Assembly (NCBI GenBank): GCA_002716165.1
Contig: PAZT01000014.1
Span: 1 to 19,672, forward strand
Reading direction: 5' to 3'
Origin: Deltaproteobacteria bacterium
GTDB taxonomy: Bacteria; SAR324; NAC60-12
Length of the DNA stretch: 19,672 nucleotides
In this document: piece after piece, positions 1 through 6,451 of the stretch
Layout of the letters: each line of letters begins with the position of its first letter
How positions within the stretch are numbered: the stretch's first letter is position 1
Made by a program: the position numbers and the translations under genes
Notes under the pieces: generated by a model
What the model saw: the letters and a program-made list of their open reading frames with translations, nothing else
Told to the model about the DNA's origin: nothing
Database searches by the model: none

Positions 1-987
1 CACAGCAAGCACCAATATTTCACTGAAATCTCCAGCAGGACGTATAGGTGCGTTATTCATCAATGTATAGATTGTGTCCGCAAGAAACTCAATCCCATAA
101 ACTTCTCCGATAGGACTTGTAAAAATATCATGGGAAACTTCAGACGTATCTCCAACAAGCACTATCTTTCCTGCAATCAACTCCTGCAGTTCTTCCGTCT
201 CTTCGTCCCACTCTTCATCTGGAATATCTTGCAAATCAAACAATATTTCTCCAGCAGAAATTCCTGCTGGAGTATCTTTTGCCAAAAACATTGAATTAGG
301 TGGAAGCGCAGGCAGGTCGACCCACAAGTCATTAAAATGATCCAAAGGGACAGAAATATCTCCTATAATAAGTTGTCCATCTTCTAGCTTAGGTTCAACA
401 CCTTTATACATAGCCAGAGTTTTTATAGCAAAAGGCCAGACATTGTTTTCCTCAATCTCTTTAGGAAAAAATCGTACCCGGGAAATTTTATTTCCAATCA
501 GAGTGTGATTAGTATAACCACTTTCAGTTGCGACCTTGAGAGTTTCTGTTGGATAGTTGACACCTTGGAAATTTCCGTCTCCATCAAATTCAAGCTGTGC
601 CACAACAACAGTATTTCCAGCTGACTCCAAAGCTTCAGCAAGAATGGGATCCTCACCATAGCCGTTAGGAAAATCCATAAGCATATCAAGAGCAATGACT
701 TTCGCACCTAGTTTTTTTATTATAGTAGTAAGCTTAGCAATATCAGATCTTTTCAGCGGCCAGCTTCCATATTCATCAAAAAAATCCTCTTCGGTATCAA
801 CGATTATAATGTCATCGTAAGCAAACTGAGTTTTATCTGCATCCAGAGTATTTAAGCGAACAATATGTCGGTTCCCTTGCAACCAGTTTTCTATCGAAGA
901 AAACAATTCCAGCCTCTCTGCTGGAATCATAAGCATAAAGAAAACTAAAGAAATCCAAAGGTCTGGTCTGCGTAACAGCTTATTCAT
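1..987 (-). CDS. CHASE2 domain sensor protein (N-terminal part, cut by window edge)
   Basis: The reading frame opens at ATG 985-987 on the minus strand with a good Shine-Dalgarno (AAGGAGA, 991-997) and stays open to base 1, giving 329 residues without a stop. It begins with a short basic stretch and a hydrophobic segment (about residues 9-22), so the following region is probably extracytoplasmic. That region has the CHASE2 pattern: a 'YGSWPLKRSDIAKL' segment early, 'GAKVIALDM' after it, and late in the domain 'GKIVLVGDTSEVSHDIFTSP' followed by 'GIEFLADTIYTLMNN'. A new hydrophobic stretch (EILVLAV) starts just at the window edge, as expected for the transmembrane segments that follow CHASE2. 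In this family CHASE2 is a ligand-sensing domain ahead of a cyclase, GGDEF, kinase or other output domain; the output part lies outside the window and cannot be named. It is transcribed away from lpxK. Confidence 0.8.
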   Translation of the reverse strand, partial: MNKLLRRPDLWISLVFFMLMIPAERLELFSSIENWLQGNRHIVRLNTLDADKTQFAYDDIIIVDTEEDFFDEYGSWPLKRSDIAKLTTIIKKLGAKVIALDMLMDFPNGYGEDPILAEALESAGNTVVVAQLEFDGDGNFQGVNYPTETLKVATESGYTNHTLIGNKISRVRFFPKEIEENNVWPFAIKTLAMYKGVEPKLEDGQLIIGDISVPLDHFNDLWVDLPALPPNSMFLAKDTPAGISAGEILFDLQDIPDEEWDEETEELQELIAGKIVLVGDTSEVSHDIFTSPIGEVYGIEFLADTIYTLMNNAPIRPAGDFSEILVLAV

Positions 988-1287
988 GTTTCTCCTTGTA
1001 AAACATTTTAAATTAACTACTAAGATTAACTTTAACTGGTGGCATAATATACGAGAAAAACTTAATCCATAATTTAAAAATTAACAACATATTTCCTTGA
1101 AGGGAATTTGATTCTATGAATATAAATTCATAAAAACGTTTCAATTAAATTGATAAAAATGAAGACATAAGTCATCTAAGACGATACTTCAATCTTGAAT
1201 TTTAAATAGAAAAACTAAATCACTTAAATAATTAAGCTAAAAGTATTTTTCAGGTGTTATAATAAATTATTAAATGATAAGCTTTCT
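988..1287. other. AT-rich divergent intergenic region between the CHASE2 gene and lpxK
   Basis: About 300 bases without a gene, very AT-rich with many A and T runs. It must hold the promoters for both divergent genes. The only convincing element I see is an extended -10 sequence just upstream of lpxK (listed separately). I see no RNA gene or strong inverted repeat. Confidence 0.5.
1255..1263 (+). promoter_or_regulatory. Putative extended -10 promoter for lpxK
   Basis: The sequence TGTTATAAT is a perfect TATAAT hexamer with the TG-N extension, and lies about 25 bases before the lpxK start. No good -35 is present at the right distance, which is common for extended -10 promoters. In so AT-rich a background this could be chance. 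Confidence 0.4.
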
Positions 1288-2385
1288 TTGAAATTATTCT
1301 TCAATTTACATCAAAAATACTTCAATAAATTAACTTCTTTTGTTTTCAGCATCTTGCATAAACCTATCCTATTAGTAATCTCTCTTTTATACAGGACCTT
1401 TGTTTTGTTGCGTCTGCATGCATATAAAAAAGGTTGGTTCAAAACATTTCGTCCAAATACACCTGTGATTTCAGTTGGAAACCTAATAGTAGGTGGTACT
1501 GGAAAAACTCCTGTAGTTGATCTGCTTTCAAGAGAACTGCAAAGTAGAAACTTCAAACCAGCTGTACTCAGCAGGGGTTATGGAAGAAAAAATAACAAAA
1601 TTCAAAAACGTCTGCGGTTTTGTGAAAATAGTCATTCAGACCCTGAATTTTTTGGAGATGAACCCTACATGCTAGCAATGCGAAATCCAGAAATTCCTAT
1701 ATATGTTGATAGCTCTCGCATAGCAGCAGCTAATTCTGCTGAAAAAAATGATAACCCTGACATTTTGGTTTTAGATGATGCTTTCCAACACCTAGCGATT
1801 CACCGTGACTTGAATCTGCTTTTGATTGACTCGGAGCGTGGACTAGGAAACGGTAATTTAATTCCTTATGGGGTCTTACGTGAACCTGCAATTCAATGGA
1901 AACGTGCAGACGCAATAATTATTACAAAAGCTAATATTTCTTCTACAAATAAAATTTATGAAATACTCAAAAATGATTTAAAAGTTAGCATTCCAGTGTT
2001 CAATTTCAATTTTGAGGCTAAGTTTTTTTGCAGTTTAGATGGGAAAAACCGAAAAAACATAAAACACTTAGCAGGAAAAAATTTAGTGACTCTATCAGGA
2101 ATTGCACAACCTGATGTTTTCAGAAAAATGCTAGAAAATCTTAAAGGAAATATAATAAGCAATATTGAATACGCTGACCATCACAATTACAACAATAATG
2201 ATGTTAAAAAAATTTTGAAGAAGAAGGATGAAATAAAACCTGATTATATTATAACAACAGAAAAAGACGCAGTTAAACTAAGACCTTTTTCTGAACTAAA
2301 TAATTATGTTTGGATTTTGGAAATTGAAGTACGCCCTGATAAATCCTGGAACACTTTTTTTGAAAGTTTTCTTGAAAGTTTGTAA
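1288..2385 (+). CDS. lpxK: Tetraacyldisaccharide 4'-kinase LpxK (lipid A biosynthesis)
   Basis: The product (365 residues) phosphorylates the 4' position of the lipid A disaccharide precursor at the inner face of the cytoplasmic membrane, so the cell makes lipopolysaccharide. The N-terminus has the usual membrane-associated hydrophobic helix (about residues 17-40). Then comes the family's P-loop region 'TPVISVGNLIVGGTGKTPVV' (Walker A around residues 68-75), 'VLSRGYGRK', 'FGDEP' and 'LVLDDAFQH' (about 161-168, where most relatives have DDGLQH), then 'IPYGVLREP'. The C-terminal 'YADHHNYN' and 'TTEKDAVKL' motifs are also typical. Length is slightly above the usual 320-350. The start used is TTG at 1288, because no in-frame ATG precedes the conserved N-terminal helix; there is no visible Shine-Dalgarno, so the exact start is uncertain. 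It is unlinked in function to the downstream operon. Confidence 0.95.
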   Translation: MKLFFNLHQKYFNKLTSFVFSILHKPILLVISLLYRTFVLLRLHAYKKGWFKTFRPNTPVISVGNLIVGGTGKTPVVDLLSRELQSRNFKPAVLSRGYGRKNNKIQKRLRFCENSHSDPEFFGDEPYMLAMRNPEIPIYVDSSRIAAANSAEKNDNPDILVLDDAFQHLAIHRDLNLLLIDSERGLGNGNLIPYGVLREPAIQWKRADAIIITKANISSTNKIYEILKNDLKVSIPVFNFNFEAKFFCSLDGKNRKNIKHLAGKNLVTLSGIAQPDVFRKMLENLKGNIISNIEYADHHNYNNNDVKKILKKKDEIKPDYIITTEKDAVKLRPFSELNNYVWILEIEVRPDKSWNTFFESFLESL

Positions 2386-2405
2386 AACATAAGTTGCTGA
2401 AAATG

Positions 2406-2434
2406 TTGACTAGAATAATGAATTTAGCTAGTAT
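2406..2434 (+). promoter_or_regulatory. Putative sigma70-type promoter of the ssnA operon
   Basis: A -35 TTGACT (2406-2411) and a -10 TAGTAT (2429-2434) are separated by exactly 17 bases and lie in the 80-base gap between lpxK and ssnA, about 30 bases before the ssnA start. This suggests the catabolic operon is transcribed independently of lpxK. I see no clear operator or sigma54 (-24/-12) site beside it. Confidence 0.5.
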
Positions 2435-2465
2435 CTCCGGTTACTAAATAATCAATTCTGATTGA

Positions 2466-3785
2466 ATGATAAAGATGAGCAAAAAGTTACTTAAAAATTT
2501 ACATGTGATCAATCCCTGCGCCGAACCTGCATTTGTAGAAAATGCATTTGTAGCAATTTCCGGTGATACTATTGAAAGCACAGGAATTACTTTACCTTCA
2601 GGTGAATTTGATGAGATTCACGACCTTGGTGGAAAAGTTGCCCTGCCAGGGATGATTAATGCACATCATCATTTGTATTCCAGCCTTGCGATAGGGATGC
2701 CTTTACCTAAAAAAAATCTAAATAATTTCGTAGAAAAATTAAAGGAAGTCTGGTGGAAAATGGACCTTGCACTTGACCATGATTCAACAAAGGCATGTTT
2801 TGAAGCAGGCTTACTTGACTCTCTAAAGGCTGGTACAACAACAATAATTGATCATCACTGCAGCCCGTCCTTCATCGAAGGTTCATTGTCATTACTAGCA
2901 GATATGGGCGAAAAAATGGGTCTTAACGTAAGCCTTGCCTTTGAAATTAGTGATCGAAACGGTGAAGAAAAATTTGAGGCAAGCCTTAAAGAAAATCTGG
3001 AGGCATTAGAGAAATACTCTAGACCTCTTTATGTGCATCCAATAGTTGGCTTGCATGCTTCTTTTACACTTTCTGATGATTCCTTAAAAAAAATCCATGA
3101 TGCTGTAAGTTCAATTGACTCTTGGGGAATACATATCCATGTTTCTGAAGATATGGCTGACGAACTTGATGCTACACATAGAGGTTACGGTTCAGTTCTT
3201 GAAAGACTAAATCGATTTGATTTGCTCAATCAAAATTCACTTATTATTCATGGACTTCACATTAAAGAAACTGACGTGAATTTGATTGGTGAACATAATG
3301 CCATGTTCGTTCACAATCCATCATCAAATGCAAACAACAGGGTCGGAATGGCGCCTAACCTAAACTTGGATGAACTCTCTTCTGGACTTGGTACAGACGG
3401 CATGCAAGCAAACATGCTACGTGAAGGAAAAGAGGGAATGCTTATACGAAGCTCTCACCTTCAAGGAGGTGGCGCAAGTTCGGATTACATGCAACTCTTA
3501 TTTAGAAACAATCCAAAGATTGCATCTAAACTATTTGGACGAAAGATTGGCTCTATTTTGCCAGGATATCAGGCAGACCTTGCAATTTATGATTATTCAC
3601 CAAGGACTCCAATAACAGATTCTACCGTTTTTGGTCATGTTTTTTTTGGACTGAGTGAACTCCCCACTGAGGTGATCACAAGAGGTGAATTCAGGATTAA
3701 AGACCGTCATTTGATTATGCATTCTGAAAAAGAAATAAAATCAAATGCAGTTGCTCAGGCAGAAAAACTTTGGAGTCATTTCTGA
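2466..3785 (+). CDS. ssnA: SsnA-like amidohydrolase (metal-dependent ring/amide hydrolase)
   Basis: A 439-residue member of the amidohydrolase superfamily, cytoplasmic, with the metal ligands visible: HxH at 67/69 in 'PGMINAHHHLYSS', His225 in 'GIHIHVSED', His262 in 'IIHGLH', and Asp311 in 'GLGTDGM'. Length, the 'VWWKMD' segment, 'TTIIDHHCSPSFIEGSLS' and 'LVHN/FVHNPSSNANN'-type motifs match E. coli SsnA, placed beside ygfK and xdhD there too. SsnA sits in purine/uric-acid-linked gene clusters; the likely chemistry is hydrolysis of a cyclic amidine or ureide, but its exact substrate is inferred, not shown. The second in-frame ATG at 2475 is an equally plausible start; neither has a clear Shine-Dalgarno. 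The stop lies 25 bases before the preferred ygfK start. Confidence 0.88.
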   Translation: MIKMSKKLLKNLHVINPCAEPAFVENAFVAISGDTIESTGITLPSGEFDEIHDLGGKVALPGMINAHHHLYSSLAIGMPLPKKNLNNFVEKLKEVWWKMDLALDHDSTKACFEAGLLDSLKAGTTTIIDHHCSPSFIEGSLSLLADMGEKMGLNVSLAFEISDRNGEEKFEASLKENLEALEKYSRPLYVHPIVGLHASFTLSDDSLKKIHDAVSSIDSWGIHIHVSEDMADELDATHRGYGSVLERLNRFDLLNQNSLIIHGLHIKETDVNLIGEHNAMFVHNPSSNANNRVGMAPNLNLDELSSGLGTDGMQANMLREGKEGMLIRSSHLQGGGASSDYMQLLFRNNPKIASKLFGRKIGSILPGYQADLAIYDYSPRTPITDSTVFGHVFFGLSELPTEVITRGEFRIKDRHLIMHSEKEIKSNAVAQAEKLWSHF

Positions 3786-3810
3786 AAATAAAATTTTATT
3801 CTTGAAAAAA

Positions 3811-5877
3811 ATGGCAGAACTCATACCACATCCTTTTAGTTCCCTTATTAATAGGATGTTCCACGAACTGGAAACAAAAAGCTCAATTTTTGACTACCAC
3901 TCAAAGAAATACTTTACCGGATCGACAGATAAAGAGTACTCTGTAAAATTCCATGGGAAAAAATCCTCCTCTCCACTTGGACCTGCATCAGGACCGCAAA
4001 CTCAAATGGCTCAAAACATATTACTTTCATGGCTAGGTGGCTCAAGAATAATGGAACTTAAAACGGTTCAGGTATTAGATGAACTGGAAATACCCCGGCC
4101 ATGCATTGACATGCAGACCATAGGCTACAATGTGGAATGGTCTCAGGAATTAAAAGTTGAGCAATCACTACATGAGTATGTTAAAGGCTCAATGCTAATC
4201 CAAATATTGCAAGCGAGTAAAAAACTTGAAATAGCCACAAATTTTGAAAATGTACTCTACGATATGAGCGTCGGATATGATCTTGAGGGAATTAAGTCTG
4301 AGAAAGTAAGTAAGTTCATAGAAAAAATGAAGGACGCTTCAGCAATTGTGGAACATTATCGTAAACAAATTCCTGAAAAATTCGCTGAATACAGAGACCT
4401 GGATTTTCAAACAAGACTTTCTGACACACTAACTTTAAGCACTTTCCACGGTTGTCCCCCGGAAGAAATCGAGAAAATCATTGATTATCTTTTCCATAAA
4501 CATAGTTTGAACTGCATCATAAAACTCAATCCAACATTACTGGGAAAGAATAAAGTACGTCACCTACTGAACGATATGATGGGTTATCAGGACATCAATG
4601 TCCCTAATGAAGCTTTCGAAAATGACACTTCCTGGGAACAGGCACAAGGATTTGTAGAACGCCTTGGTCTAACTGCAGATTCTCTTGGGCTTGGATTTGG
4701 TGTGAAATTTAACAATACGCTGATTGTTGAAAATCATCGCGATTTTTTCCCAAAAACAGAAAAAGTAATGTATCTATCAGGGACTCCGCTACATGTATTG
4801 GGAATCAATCTGGTTCAACAATTTCGCGAAAGATTTTGTGACCGTTTCCCAATTTCATTCTCTGCTGGAATTGACAAAAATAACTTTGCAGACTCGGTTG
4901 CATTGGGGCTTACACCAATTACTGTGTGCAGTGATTTGCTAAAGGTCGGCGGCTACAGTCGCAGCAGCAGCTACTTTAAAGAGCTTAACACTCGCATGGA
5001 CAGCCTTGGTGTCTCTGACATAGAAAGTTATATAATTAAAGCCTATGGAAATGCAGAACTGGCACTAAGAAATATAGGTATTGATAATGGGAATGAATCA
5101 GTAAATTCATTTCGAGAATCACTCCATAATCCTGAAAGTCAACTTCAATTCAGTCAGCTGCTTAAAAATTTGGGGGGGAAAATTACTGAAAACCTACTTT
5201 CTGAAATAAAGCTGCTAAATACAAAAACTTATGTTGAACAGGCCACTAACCATGAACGCTATAGTTTTGAAAAGAACTCTACTCCTCCAAGAAAAGTTGG
5301 TACCATGCTTGAATTATTCGACTGTCTGACATGCGATAAGTGTATCCCCGTATGTCCAAACGATGCAAATTTTGCTCTGAATATTCCTGCTGGAAAAACT
5401 GAAATCTTGGAATTTGAACAGCGCAGTGAAAGGTGGCATATAAAAGAAAGAAAAACACTAAAACTTGAAAAGAAATATCAAATAGGTAACTTTGCAGATT
5501 TTTGTAATGAATGTGGAAATTGTGATATTTTCTGTCCAGAAGATGGAGGACCTTTCATACTTAAACCAAGATTTTTTGGAAATTTAGATTCATTTAAACA
5601 TTTCAGCAGCCATGATGGTTTTTTTATTGAAAAAGGTAATGATGCTGAAAAAGTTTATGCACGTTTTGATGGCAAAGAATACTGCCTCTTAATAAAAGGT
5701 GAATACGTAGATTATTCAGGACCGGATTTCAAAATAAGATTCTGCAAGGACGATCCCATAAATACCATTTCAGGAGAGGCAAAAAACACAGTAAGTTTTG
5801 AAAATTATGAGATAATGAAGATGATGAAAACCGCTGTCACAGATACATCAAGTGTTACTTATTCTAGTTTCTTGTAG
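3811..5877 (+). CDS. ygfK: YgfK-like Fe-S oxidoreductase, short form lacking the flavin/NAD(P)H domain
   Basis: About 688 residues from ATG 3811, chosen because 'MAELIPHPFSSLINRMF' lines up with the N-terminus of E. coli YgfK; an ATG at 3745 would overlap ssnA. The N-terminal two thirds is the YgfK TIM-barrel-like part, related to the dihydropyrimidine/dihydroorotate dehydrogenase fold: 'PLGPASGPQTQMAQN', 'MELKTVQVLD', 'LSTFHGCPPEEIE', 'IIKLNPTLLGKNKVR', 'SDLLKVGGYSR'. The C-terminus is a two-cluster ferredoxin-like domain with Cys505/508/511/515 (CLTCDKCIPVCP) and Cys565/568/571/575 (CNECGNCDIFCP), suited to two [4Fe-4S] clusters. E. coli YgfK is about 1030 residues, with a GltD-like pyridine-nucleotide/FAD domain between these parts; here about 100 residues without a GxGxxG motif take its place. 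It was named a putative selenate reductase subunit but is better regarded as an electron-transfer partner in heterocycle catabolism. Function of this variant is unproven. Confidence 0.85.
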   Translation: MAELIPHPFSSLINRMFHELETKSSIFDYHSKKYFTGSTDKEYSVKFHGKKSSSPLGPASGPQTQMAQNILLSWLGGSRIMELKTVQVLDELEIPRPCIDMQTIGYNVEWSQELKVEQSLHEYVKGSMLIQILQASKKLEIATNFENVLYDMSVGYDLEGIKSEKVSKFIEKMKDASAIVEHYRKQIPEKFAEYRDLDFQTRLSDTLTLSTFHGCPPEEIEKIIDYLFHKHSLNCIIKLNPTLLGKNKVRHLLNDMMGYQDINVPNEAFENDTSWEQAQGFVERLGLTADSLGLGFGVKFNNTLIVENHRDFFPKTEKVMYLSGTPLHVLGINLVQQFRERFCDRFPISFSAGIDKNNFADSVALGLTPITVCSDLLKVGGYSRSSSYFKELNTRMDSLGVSDIESYIIKAYGNAELALRNIGIDNGNESVNSFRESLHNPESQLQFSQLLKNLGGKITENLLSEIKLLNTKTYVEQATNHERYSFEKNSTPPRKVGTMLELFDCLTCDKCIPVCPNDANFALNIPAGKTEILEFEQRSERWHIKERKTLKLEKKYQIGNFADFCNECGNCDIFCPEDGGPFILKPRFFGNLDSFKHFSSHDGFFIEKGNDAEKVYARFDGKEYCLLIKGEYVDYSGPDFKIRFCKDDPINTISGEAKNTVSFENYEIMKMMKTAVTDTSSVTYSSFL

Positions 5878-5966
5878 GAATATTTACCTAGTCGGAGTTA
5901 GTTAGTTAATAAGCTCAAATAAATCTTAACCAAACATGTAGTTTTACAAAATTAATATGGAGAGAA

Positions 5967-6375
5967 ATGATTTTAACTGATTCAAAAGTATTTGTGGTCC
6001 TACCTCTTATGGGCCTAGAACGAGCGAGTAAATTTTATTAAGAAAAGCTTGGGCTTAAAACTACTAATACCGGTTGATTCCTTTTGAAATGTGGATATGG
6101 TTCACATCTGGTTCTATATCAAAGGGATTCACAAACCAAATCTGATCACACAGCAGCTGGTTGGGAAGTTGACGATCTTGAAAGTTGTAAATGATCTTCG
6201 GGAGAAAGATGTTGTATTTGAACAGTATGAAATGACTGATGAGCAGGGTATTGCTTCCATTGGCCCAGTAAAAGGAGCATGGTTTAAGAATAGTGAAGGA
6301 AACATCCTTTCAGTTGTTCAGTTTGAATGTGAAGTACATAGCAGAATAGATTATTATGAAATAATAAATTTATAA
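5967..6375 (+). pseudogene. Decayed VOC/glyoxalase-family gene
   Basis: From ATG 5967, behind a retained GGAGAG ribosome site, the frame reads 'MILTDSKVFVVLPLMGLERASKFY', then TAA (6039-6041), then 'EKLGLKTTNTG', TGA (6075-6077), then 'FLLKCGYGSHLVLYQ' and 'AAGWEVDDLES'. It hits a stop again near 6190, while the conserved continuation 'VVNDLREKDVVFEQYEMTDE' to 'GAWFKNSEGNILSVVQ' is in the next frame, so a frameshift lies around 6180-6190 (a 2-base loss would explain it). Joined together, the pieces form a typical 120-140 residue vicinal-oxygen-chelate protein. Two stops plus one frameshift make sequencing error an unlikely explanation. The open stretch 6091-6375 is only the tail of this gene with a spurious N-terminus. 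It sits inside the catabolic operon between ygfK and the Mo-hydroxylase gene. Confidence 0.8.
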
Positions 6376-6451
6376 ATAAAAAAACTAAACTTGAATTAAT
6401 CTTTAGAAACACTGATTACATTATTTACTTTCTTAGTAATTAAGGAGAAGC

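Noticed and set aside
2386..2465. Purine riboswitch ahead of ssnA
   Set aside because: The 80-base gap is too short and lacks the paired stems and conserved loop bases of a purine aptamer; it contains a plain promoter instead.
3370..3615. An 81-residue open frame within ssnA
   Set aside because: It lies in another frame of a strongly conserved coding region, has no family resemblance, and is a shadow of ssnA.
3745..3810. Upstream ATG at 3745 as the ygfK start
   Set aside because: It would overlap ssnA by 41 bases and add residues with no counterpart in YgfK. The N-terminus from 3811 aligns directly with the known family start.
6091..6375. An intact 94-residue gene
   Set aside because: Its first third is out-of-frame sequence. 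The true N-terminus of the VOC family is found upstream in another frame, so this is the tail of a pseudogene.
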